Assembly: GCA_949289935.1 (NCBI GenBank)
Contig: CASEQD010000008.1
Coordinates: 1-46,043, forward strand
DNA: 46,043 bases
DNA from: an uncultured Pseudomonadota bacterium
GTDB taxonomy: Bacteria; Pseudomonadota; Alphaproteobacteria; RF32; CAG-239
Reading direction: 5' to 3'
Below, in pieces: positions 1 through 7,719 of this stretch. Below the pieces are notes generated by a model. The model did no database searches. It was not told where the DNA came from and saw nothing but the letters and a program-made list of their open reading frames with translations. The number at the start of each line of letters is the position of its first letter. The first letter of the stretch is position 1. Both the position numbers and the translations under genes were made by a program.

Positions 1-1200
1 ACCGGCATCTATCAATAATTTTGCTTTTTCTAATGTATCTGCATTCATTAAAGCAGTATTTCCGAAATTGTCTTTAGCGTTGACATCAGCACCGGCATCA
101 AGTGCAAGCTTTGTTTCTTCTGCATTTGAAGCATTTAATATAATTTTGTTTTTATAAAATGGAGTAAGGTGTTCCATTTGTGACAAAAGCTTAAACGTAT
201 TTCTGGAAGAAATAAAATTTTCATAACTGATTCCAAACAAATTTTCAATTTTCTTTTTATTCGTTTCAAAAAGCTTTTGTTGCATTTGTTTAACTCTATC
301 CCATCCTTTATTATTGGGAATAAAAAAAGCCAGATGGTTAAGAAACTTCATTTTTTCTTTTTTGTATATATAATTGATTTTATTGGTTTTATCTTTTAGT
401 TTTTCAACAAAAAAACTATTGAATCTTTGAGGGGAATAGGCTGTTTCATAGACAATATTTTGGCACAAAAATGCTAGTTTCTTGTCATCTAAACGTCCAT
501 CTGTTAAAAAAAATTGTTTGGTTCGTCCTTGATGTTTAATTTTTAAACATTCTTTAATTGTTTGGATCATAACCGGAAATGTTGCATAAAAAGCTACATT
601 ATTGTTTCCTGTGTAAGAATCGGAAACTGTCGTAAATGCTGAAGAAGACTTTTTTACACCTCTTTTCCAAGCTTTGATGGCCGATTTAGCTAATTCAAAT
701 GCGTTTTCAGAACGAAGCATCATAGCTGCATATGCAAAACTTTCGGAATGTTGTTCTTCTAAAAAGCGTTTATATTCGAATATTTCTTTACTGTTGAGTG
801 ATTGGCCATATTTGCGGTTTAATTCATTATCATCAAAGAGATTACATTCTTTTTGTAAAAGATGTCCTGCTTCATGGTATAAAATGTATATATTATCATC
901 TAAAGAGGATATTATGGAGAAGTTATTCCGATGTATTGTTTGTCCGGCCGTATCTTTGTCATATCCAAAATCTATTTCATATTCGCCATATGGCAAGGGG
1001 TGTAAAAAATCATTTTCTATGAGTTCTTCCGTCATATCTCTGCCGTTTATTCGGGACACTTCATCAATAAATTTCTGGTAATCATAATGAAAATGATTTT
1101 TTACCTTGTCGTTGAATAGGTCTCCGACAATAAATATTGCGGTATTATTGCGTGAAGCTATCATTTTGATATCTTCATTTGCTTCTTTTATATTCATCAT
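1..1200 (-). CDS. HEAGH-motif (zincin-like) protein with C-terminal ankyrin repeat, 3' truncated by window
   Basis: Continuous reading frame of 400 codons from an ATG at 1200 (a second ATG follows at 1197) running off the left edge. Residues 109-113 are HEAGH, the HExxH zinc-binding and catalytic motif of metallopeptidases, in the context IYILYHEAGHLL. About 40 residues later is HSESFAYAAMM (151-161), whose Glu153 could be the third zinc ligand of a gluzincin. From about residue 364 the sequence turns into ankyrin repeat (LDAGADVNAKDNFGNTALM, then KLLIDAG), and more repeats probably lie outside the window. I see no signal peptide or membrane segment. The region is clearly more AT-rich than genes to its right, which suggests transfer. 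Domain calls are by eye. A host-directed effector or toxin role is possible but is only inferred. Confidence 0.7.
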   Translation of the reverse strand, partial: MMNIKEANEDIKMIASRNNTAIFIVGDLFNDKVKNHFHYDYQKFIDEVSRINGRDMTEELIENDFLHPLPYGEYEIDFGYDKDTAGQTIHRNNFSIISSLDDNIYILYHEAGHLLQKECNLFDDNELNRKYGQSLNSKEIFEYKRFLEEQHSESFAYAAMMLRSENAFELAKSAIKAWKRGVKKSSSAFTTVSDSYTGNNNVAFYATFPVMIQTIKECLKIKHQGRTKQFFLTDGRLDDKKLAFLCQNIVYETAYSPQRFNSFFVEKLKDKTNKINYIYKKEKMKFLNHLAFFIPNNKGWDRVKQMQQKLFETNKKKIENLFGISYENFISSRNTFKLLSQMEHLTPFYKNKIILNASNAEETKLALDAGADVNAKDNFGNTALMNADTLEKAKLLIDAG

Positions 1201-1351
1201 TAAAGTTTTTCCATAAGAATGTAAACTAGTTTAAGTGTATCATAATTCTATCGGGATGACAATATATAATGAGAATATATTTCAGACAATATTTGTTATT
1301 TTATCTTTATTTATAACAAAAATAAAATATTCACACGTTTATAGAGCGGAA

Positions 1352-1975
1352 TTAATCAAATTCGGGTATCCAATATGGATTGCGGCTAGCTTTAAAACAC
1401 ATTTCAATTTGTTCTTTGGTATTTTTTTCTTCGGCAAGGTCTGGAAGTTCTTCAAATGAAAAGAATTTACTCTCTATCGTTTCCATATTTTTTTGGAAAC
1501 AACCACCTTGTCCTTCACATAGAATAAAAAATTTGCAGACATTGTAAGCGTAGGGCGGTTTGTTGTGCTGATTTCGGTCGTGAACGGCTAAAATCCTGAT
1601 TGCTTTAGCATCCAGACCGGCTTCTTCTTTGACTTCTTTTTCCGTATTGGTCTTGATTGTCTGATCAAAATCCACCCATCCGCCGGGCAGAGACCAATGT
1701 CCGTCATTTTCTTTCACAAGAAGAATTTTATTATCTTCAAAAATAACGGCTCTTGTATCCAGTTTAGGGGTTTGAAAACCAACCTCGTTACAAAATAAAT
1801 TTTTAACGGTCTTAATGGGAAGTCCACTGTAACAGCTCATGATTTCTGCGGATATTTCTCTTAATCTTTCAAAACGCTCTTTGTCAAAAACGTCTTTGGT
1901 ATATGTCAGTCCGTTTTGAGCAATTGCTTGAATTTCTTTGGCCCAAATTAGCCATTTTTCGGAAGATTTCTGCAT
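1352..1975 (-). CDS. NUDIX hydrolase with N-terminal NUDIX_N-type domain
   Basis: 207 residues. The C-terminal two thirds carries the Nudix box at about residues 99-121, which binds metal and hydrolyses a nucleoside diphosphate linked to another group. The first ~65 residues resemble the helical NUDIX_N domain found in a subgroup of Nudix proteins. The box departs from the consensus: the first Glu is Gln105 and the Arg before the catalytic Glu is Lys113, while Glu114, Glu117 and Glu118 are kept. The substrate cannot be read from sequence; ADP-ribose-like or CDP-alcohol substrates are known in related enzymes. AGGAAAAGG lies immediately before the ATG. It follows the YbaK-type gene by 14 bases, so the two are probably cotranscribed. 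Confidence 0.88.
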   Translation of the reverse strand: MQKSSEKWLIWAKEIQAIAQNGLTYTKDVFDKERFERLREISAEIMSCYSGLPIKTVKNLFCNEVGFQTPKLDTRAVIFEDNKILLVKENDGHWSLPGGWVDFDQTIKTNTEKEVKEEAGLDAKAIRILAVHDRNQHNKPPYAYNVCKFFILCEGQGGCFQKNMETIESKFFSFEELPDLAEEKNTKEQIEMCFKASRNPYWIPEFD

Positions 1976-1989
1976 CCTTTTCCTGTGGT

Positions 1990-2478
1990 TCAGATTTGTA
2001 TTATTCGGATGTCGTTGCTGTGTTCTTGGATAATTTTAACTAAATCGTCGGGTTTCAGCCAGACTGTGGCCGTATTGTCATTTGGATGGATACCAATCAA
2101 ATTGGGAGACTCCCAAAAGTCTTTATCCAAAAATACGGTTACTCTTTTTTGCTTATCATTTAAAATACCAAAAGGAGTTACGGAACCAGGAAACAAATTC
2201 ATTATATTAACCAAATCATTTTCAGACGCAAAGCTTAACGGGCGAGTTTGATTTGTTTTGCGAAATTCTTTAAGATCTATTTTTTTATCTCCTTTAACCG
2301 TGATAAGATAATAGTTTCTCTTTTTATCATCCCGCACAAAAAGATTTTTTGCATCGGCTTGAAGATAAGGAATGTTAATTTGAGACAACTCCGCCATATT
2401 GTAAACGGCTTGATGTTCGGTTATTTCATGCCAAATATTTTTGGTTTTTAAATAATTATAAATCTCCTGTTTGTTCAT
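1990..2478 (-). CDS. YbaK/EbsC-family aminoacyl-tRNA deacylase (ProXp-ala/PrdX-like)
   Basis: About 162 residues of a YbaK-like fold. It shows the features of free-standing editing domains that remove Ala mischarged on tRNA-Pro: DAKNLFVRDDKK with a conserved Lys, YYLITVKGDK, and GSVTPFGILND in the substrate pocket. These proteins act in the cytoplasm alongside ProRS. The start is uncertain. An ATG at 2478 has GGGAAA seven bases upstream and matches the usual family N-terminus (MNKQEIYNYLKTKNI), while an in-frame ATG at 2493 adds five residues with a weaker ribosome site. First gene of a two-gene unit with the NUDIX hydrolase. Family assignment is confident; the exact tRNA substrate is inferred. 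Confidence 0.85.
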   Translation of the reverse strand: MNKQEIYNYLKTKNIWHEITEHQAVYNMAELSQINIPYLQADAKNLFVRDDKKRNYYLITVKGDKKIDLKEFRKTNQTRPLSFASENDLVNIMNLFPGSVTPFGILNDKQKRVTVFLDKDFWESPNLIGIHPNDNTATVWLKPDDLVKIIQEHSNDIRIIQI

Positions 2479-2539
2479 GAAGCTATTTCCCATTAAAGTC
2501 CACGATCAAAATATACTGTAAAAGACAAATGGTAAATAA

Positions 2540-2692
2540 TCAATTATAAAGTATTATATTGATACTTGGGATTTTAAGGTTCATGGTTTAATATATTCAA
2601 ATCATGGCGTATGGAGCGGTTATGTTGAAAATCTGTATGGTTTTAGAAATTTTGAAAACTACCGCTTGCGTGTGCGGATTTTATGTGCTTAA
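2540..2692 (+). pseudogene. 3' remnant of a secreted cysteine-rich-family (DUF1566/FISUMP-like) gene
   Basis: A short open frame with no start codon, closed upstream by TAA at 2537. It reads about 50 residues, including DTWDFKVHGLIYSNHGVWSGY and, at the end, ENYRLRVRILCA before a TAA. The pattern of Trp, Gly and aromatic residues ending in a YxxRxR strand looks like the C-terminal tail of the gene at 8278 (which ends NYVRPVIEF) and the one at 42416 (AFVRPVIYL). I read it as a decayed 3' end of a relative. The resemblance is weak and judged by eye; chance is possible. Confidence 0.35.
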
Positions 2693-2795
2693 CTTATTTT
2701 AACTTCGGAGCTCTGATTATGATACTTTTTTACTCCTTGCCCCGAACCAACAAGAAATAAAAAAAACAAACATTCAAACTTGATGAAAGCTTTGG

Positions 2796-2830
2796 AAATA
2801 AAAGAAAAGGCAGCCGTTTTACCGACTGCC
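2796..2830 (-). terminator. Rho-independent terminator of tRNA-Glu
   Basis: On the minus strand, eight bases past the tRNA CCA end, GGCAGTCG pairs with CGGCTGCC (one G-U pair) around a short A-rich loop. A T-rich run TTTTCTTTTATTT follows. Confidence 0.7.
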
Positions 2831-2838
2831 ATTTGAAT

Positions 2839-2914
2839 TGGTGATCCCAGCGAGGTTCGAACTCGCGTTACCGCCGTGAGAGGGCGATGTCCTAGACCAC
2901 TAGACGATGGGACC
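2839..2914 (-). tRNA. tRNA-Glu(CUC)
   Basis: 76 bases including an encoded CCA. Acceptor arms GGTCCCA and TGGGATC pair with one G-U pair. The D arm contains the tRNA-Glu sequence CGTCTAGTGGTCTAGGAC, and the T arm contains GTTCGAA. The anticodon loop is CTCTCAC, giving anticodon CTC, which reads GAG. The body matches bacterial tRNA-Glu closely. Most bacteria use one tRNA-Glu(UUC) for both codons, so this is likely an additional isoacceptor. A promoter lies just upstream and a terminator just downstream, so it is a single-gene unit. Confidence 0.95.
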
Positions 2915-2927
2915 AAGAAACAAAAAC

Positions 2928-2956
2928 TTAATAAAACAATTTTTCCAAACTTGCAA
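2928..2956 (-). promoter_or_regulatory. Predicted sigma70-type promoter of tRNA-Glu
   Basis: Minus-strand -35 TTGCAA (2956-2951), 17-base spacer, -10 TATTAA (2933-2928). Transcription would begin about 6-8 bases later, ~14 bases before the mature tRNA 5' end. The same -35 hexamer TTGCAA precedes the tetR operon at 16796. Confidence 0.5.
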
Positions 2957-3019
2957 GCTTTTTTTACCATAAAAAAATCCCGGCAAAAAACTTAAAATTT
3001 ATTTTTCTCAAAACACCAC

Positions 3020-3048
3020 TAAAAAAACTGCCTTAAAAACCAGGCAGT
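3020..3048 (-). terminator. Rho-independent terminator of the 3081-3768 gene pair
   Basis: On the minus strand ACTGCCT and AGGCAGT form a perfect 7-bp stem around GGTTTTTA, followed by a run of T. It lies about 33 bases past the stop of the 3081 gene. Confidence 0.8.
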
Positions 3049-3080
3049 TCCAAACTTCTAAAAACTGTCCGTAACCTTTC

Positions 3081-3428
3081 TTACTTCAACATCGCATCTT
3101 CCCAGCTTTTCAGACCGATTTTTTTCCAATCGACGGGAATATTGTCAACAATTTGCATCTCTGCCACATAACTATCCTTAATATTTTCAAGAATAGTCTC
3201 CACCATAATCACCCCGGCAGCTTTACGAAGTTTGTCGCGCACTTCCGGATGAATATAATCCAACACGATTTTTTCTTCCGGTGAACGGATAAAAACGGCA
3301 TGATCCCGTCCGTCATACACAATCCGCGGACTATCCGGAACATCCTTCTGCGCTTCAATAAAAATATACAGCTCGCCCTCTTCGCCTTCGGCTACAACAA
3401 ACTTGTTTGCCTTAACATACCCCGCCAT
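3081..3428 (-). CDS. Conserved-looking hypothetical protein, 115 aa
   Basis: Soluble acidic protein that I do not recognise. It begins MAGYVKANKFVVAEGEEGELYIFIEAQ and has alternating hydrophobic segments suggesting a beta-rich start, then a helical stretch (DYIHPEVRDKLRKAAGVIMVETI). It starts one base after the stop of the upstream 112-aa gene (TAAAATG), so the two are almost certainly translationally coupled and act together. Codon use and GC match the neighbouring chromosomal genes. A good terminator follows. No catalytic motif is visible. Confidence 0.75.
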   Translation of the reverse strand: MAGYVKANKFVVAEGEEGELYIFIEAQKDVPDSPRIVYDGRDHAVFIRSPEEKIVLDYIHPEVRDKLRKAAGVIMVETILENIKDSYVAEMQIVDNIPVDWKKIGLKSWEDAMLK

Positions 3429-3429
3429 T

Positions 3430-3768
3430 TTATCTGCCGCCTTCCATCATTTTTCTTTTGACGGCTTCAACGGCCTTGTCTTTTTTCTGTTCACTCTCCA
3501 TCTTGCGCAAAACATTCATAAAAGCAGCCCCGGCAGCAACGGATCCCAGGGCGATTGCTCCGGTTGCACGCAGCTTGTCTTTCCACCCCACTATTTCGAC
3601 TCCCGGATGGCCGTCATCCCCGATAAATTCTTTTGTTTCAAACTTTCCGCCGGCCAGACAGGCTACCGCAGCCCCGCCGCAGGCATAAGCAATCATATTT
3701 TTTTTCAAATGAGACGTTGCGGCATTTTTCACGGCTTCAGCCTTTTTCGACAACTCGTTCAGTTTCAT
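3430..3768 (-). CDS. Hypothetical small membrane protein with two predicted hydrophobic segments, 112 aa
   Basis: I do not recognise a family. Residues 1-23 are a Lys/Ala-rich amphipathic helix, residues ~25-41 (MIAYACGGAAVACLAGG) and ~70-86 (ATGAIALGSVAAGAAFM) are Gly/Ala-rich hydrophobic segments, and the tail is highly charged (ESEQKKDKAVEAVKRKMMEGGR). This suggests two short membrane passages with both ends in the cytoplasm. It has a strong ribosome site (GCGGGAG) and a near-consensus promoter upstream, and is coupled to the 115-aa gene downstream. Confidence 0.72.
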   Translation of the reverse strand: MKLNELSKKAEAVKNAATSHLKKNMIAYACGGAAVACLAGGKFETKEFIGDDGHPGVEIVGWKDKLRATGAIALGSVAAGAAFMNVLRKMESEQKKDKAVEAVKRKMMEGGR

Positions 3769-3804
3769 TTTTTCTCTCCCGCTGTTTTTTCATTTATTTA
3801 CTTT

Positions 3805-3833
3805 ACTATACCACAATAGACAAAATTAGTCAA
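3805..3833 (-). promoter_or_regulatory. Strong predicted sigma70-type promoter of the 3081-3768 gene pair
   Basis: Minus-strand -35 TTGACT (3833-3828), 17-base spacer, -10 TATAGT (3810-3805), about 37 bases upstream of the ATG at 3768. Confidence 0.65.
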
Positions 3834-3951
3834 ACCGTTTTATTAAAATTATACACATTTTTATCCGGAATATATTAAATTTTCTTTAATAAAAAAACAT
3901 TGACAAAACACCAATTTTTCATTTTTTACATCGGCACGGCAACATAAAAAC

Positions 3952-6138
3952 TCACATAAAACTATACGGATCAATATCCACCTGCACCCGCACGTTTGAA
4001 GGAGGCTGCACGCGTTTCAACCAGGTACGAATAACTTCCTGAATATTAATTGACCGCGCCGTTTTCAACAGCAAGCGGTAACGATATTTTCCCCGCAGCA
4101 TAAAAATCGGCGCCGGCGCCGGCCCCAATGTTGTAATCATATCCGTATTCGGTGCATTTTGTCCCAGATAAACCGCTGTTTTTTCAACCGCTTCCTGATT
4201 TTCACCCGAAACCACCAACGCCGCCAGTTTTCCAAACGGAGGCAGCTTCAACAAACGACGACTGTTCTTTTCCAAAGACAAAAAAGCCTCACGATCATTA
4301 TTCAGCAACGCCTGCAAAACTGCGTTTTCCGGATATAAAGTCTGCAAATAAACCATACCTTTTTTATCGCCGCGCCCGGCGCGCCCGGCTACCTGAGACA
4401 AAAGCTGATATGTCGTTTCCGCCGCACGCAGATCGCTGCCCATCAATCCCAAATCGGCATCTACAATCCCCACCAGCGTCAGGCTCGGAAAATGATGCCC
4501 CTTGGCCAAAATCTGCGTTCCAATAAGAATGTCGATTTCATGATTTTCCATTTTTTGAATCACTTCCGAAACCTCTTTCAATGTTGAAGTAATATCACTG
4601 GAAAGGATGCCTGTTCTGGCCAGTGGAAAACGCCGCGACACTTCTTCCGCCACACGCTCCACCCCCGGTCCGCAGGCTGTCAGTCCTTCTTCCGAACCAC
4701 AGGACGGACACCTTGTCGGAATAGACGTCGTATAACCGCAATGATGACATATAAGCGCTTTGTTCCGCCGATGTTCCGTCAGCCAGGCCGTACAATTCGG
4801 ACATTGAATTCTGTGCCCGCAATCGCGGCAGATGGTCAACGGCGCATAGCCGCGGCGATTTAAAAACAACAATGATTGCCCGCCTTTTTCCAGATTTTCC
4901 TTTAAAGCATCGACCAGCGTCGGTGCCAGCCAGCCGGTACTCAACTGCGCTTTGTCATTTGGAAATTTCTGCGGCTTGTCTTTTTTCAAATCAATAATTT
5001 TAATTTCCGGCAATACGGCTGCGGCAAAACGATTTTTCAGATACACGGCGTCATATTTTCCGGATTCGACATTGCAAACCGTTTCCAAATCAGGCGTCGC
5101 CGTCGACAATATAAGGGGAAACTGCTCTATTTTAGCGCGCACCACCGCCATATCCCGCCCCTGATAATTCACCACATCTTCTTGCTTAAAAGAGTGGTCA
5201 TGGCTTTCATCAACCACAATCAACCCCAAATCGGCATAAGGCAAAAACAATGCCGACCTTGCTCCAACCACCACTTTAGCACGGTTTTCAACAATTCCCT
5301 GCCATGTATCAATTCTTTCCCTGTTTCCCAAAGCCGAATGCCAGCAAGCGGGACGAACGCCGAAACGTCTTTCAAAACGACTCAGCCACTGGGTTGTCAA
5401 CGAAATTTCCGGAACCATAATCAGCACTTGCCGTCCGGCTTCCAACACTTTTGCCACGGCTTCAAAATACACTTCCGTTTTTCCCGAGCCGGTAACACCG
5501 TCAATCAGCGTTACCGAAAACCCCTGTCCGACTTTACGACATAACACATCCGCGGCCGCCTGTTGCTCCGGCGTCAGACTGACATCTGCAAAATTTCCCT
5601 TCGGCACGCCGAAATCACGCTTTGTCTGCACCACGACCGGTTCCAACACACCCGCATCAATCATATTTTTAATAACCGTCTGCCCCACGCCGGCGCCTTT
5701 GGCTATTTCCGCCCGGGTATACGGATAATACTTCAACAAATCCATCACCCGCCAACGGGCGTCCGAATTTTTCAGTTTTGCCTCTGCCAGCGTTTTGCCT
5801 GAAAGTTTGTACAACGTCGTTGTTTTCAAGTCATCAAACACGCCGCGCACACTCAGCACCATTTTCAACACCAGCCCCAAAAAAGCCATATTATACGAAG
5901 CAACAAAATTCACAAATTTCATCAGCTCCGGCGACAACGGCGGAAAATCGATCCGCCCGAGCACCGGTTTTATTTTACGTTCGTCAAGGTCAGAGCTTTT
6001 TCCAAGCTTCCACACGGCGCCGACCAAAACCTCCCGTCCGAACGAAACCCGCACCAATTCGCCCGGCACGACATCGCCTTCAATCTGATAATCAAAAACA
6101 TCATTAAACGGCAGCGGCAGCAAAACCCCGACAATCAT
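3952..6138 (-). CDS. priA: Primosomal protein N' (replication restart helicase PriA)
   Basis: 728 residues with the PriA layout: an N-terminal DNA 3'-end-binding domain (FNDVFDYQI, GELVRVSFG), a winged-helix linker, then a superfamily 2 helicase. Walker A is GVTGSGKT at ~214-221 and the Walker B box is DESHD at ~310-314, usually DEEHD in PriA. Eight cysteines (~437, 440, 446, 449, 464, 467, 477, 480) form the two zinc sites inserted between the helicase lobes. It reloads the replicative helicase at stalled forks. The frame could begin at a TTG at 6153, but the ATG at 6138 has AGGAAAAGAG right before it and is preferred. Single gene, with no obvious operon partner. Confidence 0.97.
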   Translation of the reverse strand: MIVGVLLPLPFNDVFDYQIEGDVVPGELVRVSFGREVLVGAVWKLGKSSDLDERKIKPVLGRIDFPPLSPELMKFVNFVASYNMAFLGLVLKMVLSVRGVFDDLKTTTLYKLSGKTLAEAKLKNSDARWRVMDLLKYYPYTRAEIAKGAGVGQTVIKNMIDAGVLEPVVVQTKRDFGVPKGNFADVSLTPEQQAAADVLCRKVGQGFSVTLIDGVTGSGKTEVYFEAVAKVLEAGRQVLIMVPEISLTTQWLSRFERRFGVRPACWHSALGNRERIDTWQGIVENRAKVVVGARSALFLPYADLGLIVVDESHDHSFKQEDVVNYQGRDMAVVRAKIEQFPLILSTATPDLETVCNVESGKYDAVYLKNRFAAAVLPEIKIIDLKKDKPQKFPNDKAQLSTGWLAPTLVDALKENLEKGGQSLLFLNRRGYAPLTICRDCGHRIQCPNCTAWLTEHRRNKALICHHCGYTTSIPTRCPSCGSEEGLTACGPGVERVAEEVSRRFPLARTGILSSDITSTLKEVSEVIQKMENHEIDILIGTQILAKGHHFPSLTLVGIVDADLGLMGSDLRAAETTYQLLSQVAGRAGRGDKKGMVYLQTLYPENAVLQALLNNDREAFLSLEKNSRRLLKLPPFGKLAALVVSGENQEAVEKTAVYLGQNAPNTDMITTLGPAPAPIFMLRGKYRYRLLLKTARSINIQEVIRTWLKRVQPPSNVRVQVDIDPYSFM

Positions 6139-6225
6139 CTCTTTTCCTGACAATTAATTTCCCTTATAAACAAACTATATACATCAAAAATATGATTGCG
6201 CCAAGTCCCGTCGCATTTTTGCCCC

Positions 6226-6256
6226 ACAAAAAATTCCGGACTTTTGCAGACCGGAA
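6226..6256 (-). terminator. Rho-independent terminator downstream of the 6272 gene
   Basis: On the minus strand TTCCGG and CCGGAA pair around TCTGCAAAAGT, followed by TTTTTTG. It separates this gene from priA. Confidence 0.65.
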
Positions 6257-6271
6257 TTTTCAAAATCAGAT

Positions 6272-6604
6272 TTATATATCAAAACCAAGCGTGTTCAGAT
6301 AAGGCTTGCTAGCATTTGAAATCCCCTTAACCTCATACCCGATGCCGGAAATTCCCGAGGGAAAATCTCTGTAATACTGAATGATCAGCTCATCCCCTTC
6401 CTCGGCAAACAAAATCTGCGAAAAAACTCTTGGCAAACAGCGACCGCCGTCTGTCTTCACAAAAAACTGACACGGATCTCCGCCGCCGGCTTTCATCAAA
6501 AAAGTAATGCAAGAACCGCCGCCGTCGAAACACCCGCCCAGCTCCTGATAAAAAGGAACACTCTTTTTAAATAAAACACCCTGATAAAAAGATATTCTGC
6601 TCAT
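6272..6604 (-). CDS. Hypothetical protein, 110 aa
   Basis: Unrecognised. It begins MSRISFYQGVLFKKSVPFYQELGG and is rich in Gly and aromatic residues. Four Cys (GGCFDGGGSC, DPCQF, GRCLPR) lie in the first two thirds. There is no signal peptide or membrane segment, and the alternating hydrophobic pattern (FSQILFAEEGDELIIQYY) suggests a small beta-rich domain. It stands alone between priA and the divergent xerC, with its own terminator. Coding status rests on length, codon use like that of neighbours and the terminator. Confidence 0.6.
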   Translation of the reverse strand: MSRISFYQGVLFKKSVPFYQELGGCFDGGGSCITFLMKAGGGDPCQFFVKTDGGRCLPRVFSQILFAEEGDELIIQYYRDFPSGISGIGYEVKGISNASKPYLNTLGFDI

Positions 6605-6688
6605 AATTATAAATTTTTAATAATAAAACTTCTCTGCCAATATATACTGCCGCATATTTTTGTCAATCTTTTATTAACCCTGCCGCGC

Positions 6689-6694
6689 TATACT
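6689..6694 (+). promoter_or_regulatory. Possible -10 box giving a leaderless xerC transcript
   Basis: TATACT lies seven bases before the xerC ATG, so transcription from it would start at or next to the start codon. No good -35 is seen at normal spacing (TTGTCA is 23 bases upstream) and there is no ribosome site, so the call is weak. Confidence 0.3.
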
Positions 6695-6700
6695 GTCCTC

Positions 6701-7636
6701 ATGAAGCAAAAAATAAAATTCAACGCCGTCCCGGAACTCAAAAAAATCATCGGAGAATGGGCAACATGGCTTTTTGAAGAAAGGCGTTATTCGGCGCACA
6801 CACTGGACGCTTACCTGCGTGATTTGGCTTTTTTCACCAAATTTTTTGACAAACCGCTAACTTTGGCAATGCTCCAAAAACTCGATGTACGCGGCTTTCG
6901 GGCTTACATCAGCAGCCGCGCCGCAAAACCTCTGGGAAAAACTTCTCTGGCAAGAGAACTTTCGTCCATACGTAATTTTTACCACTGGCTGGATACGCAT
7001 GACATTATAAAAAACTCCGCCATCAGCGTCATTTCTTCTCCTCGCCTGCCCAAAGTTTTACCCAAAGCGCTTGATGTTAACGAAACTTTCGACCTGTTGG
7101 ATGCCGCCCAAAAATCTGACTCCCCAATATGGGAAAACCTGCGTGACACAGCTGTTTTCACTTTGCTATACGGCTGCGGCCTGCGGATTTCCGAAGCCCT
7201 GTCGCTCAATTTCGGCGACCTCGACAACGAACGCCTGCTGCGCATCACCGGCAAAGGCGGCAAAACGCGTATTGTTCCCCTGCTTCCGGTCGTTACGGAG
7301 GCCGTTAATGCTTACATTAAAGAATGCCCTTACAATCTCAAAAAAGGCGAAGCCCTGTTTTTAGGCGCCCGCGGTGAACGCCTCAACCCGCGCATCATCC
7401 AGCGTCGGATGCAAAAAATCCGCACGGATTTGAATCTGCCGGAAAACCTCACACCACATTCTCTGCGTCATTCTTATGCCACGCACCTGCTTGCTCAGGG
7501 GACCGACCTGCGTTCCATTCAGGAACTTTTGGGACATGCTTCGCTCACCACCACCCAACGCTATACTGACGTTCAAACCGAAACGCTGAACAAAGAATAC
7601 CACAAATCCCACCCGCTGGAAAATAAAAAAATTTGA
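6701..7636 (+). CDS. xerC: Tyrosine recombinase XerC
   Basis: 311 residues, the usual size. An N-terminal SAM-like core-binding domain (~15-105, including YSAHTLDAYLRDL) is followed by the catalytic domain with all six active-site residues: Arg162 (LRISEA), Lys185 (GKGGK), His253 and Arg256 (HSLRHSYATHLL), His279 (LLGHASL) and Tyr288 (TQRYT). With XerD it resolves chromosome dimers at dif. XerC rather than XerD is chosen from the overall pattern and because a phage-type integrase context is absent; XerD cannot be fully excluded. No ribosome site is visible before the ATG, which is only about seven bases from a possible -10 box. Confidence 0.9.
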   Translation: MKQKIKFNAVPELKKIIGEWATWLFEERRYSAHTLDAYLRDLAFFTKFFDKPLTLAMLQKLDVRGFRAYISSRAAKPLGKTSLARELSSIRNFYHWLDTHDIIKNSAISVISSPRLPKVLPKALDVNETFDLLDAAQKSDSPIWENLRDTAVFTLLYGCGLRISEALSLNFGDLDNERLLRITGKGGKTRIVPLLPVVTEAVNAYIKECPYNLKKGEALFLGARGERLNPRIIQRRMQKIRTDLNLPENLTPHSLRHSYATHLLAQGTDLRSIQELLGHASLTTTQRYTDVQTETLNKEYHKSHPLENKKI

Positions 7637-7719
7637 TTTTTTTTATTACCTCTAAATTAGCCGTCTTCCCTTCCCCGAAACAACTCTCTCCTGTTTCAAA
7701 GGAAAAAAACGCTTTCGTC
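7637..7719. other. Intergenic DNA after xerC, start of the 640-base gap before the 8278 gene
   Basis: A T-rich run (GATTTTTTTTATTACC) directly follows the xerC stop but has no hairpin, so no convincing terminator. No gene is seen. The rest of the gap is the minisatellite and the inverted repeats listed separately. Confidence 0.5.

Noticed and set aside
674..1081. Plus-strand frames at 674-1081 and 798-1022
   Set aside because: They lie opposite the HEAGH-ankyrin frame, which has recognisable domains and runs through the whole region.
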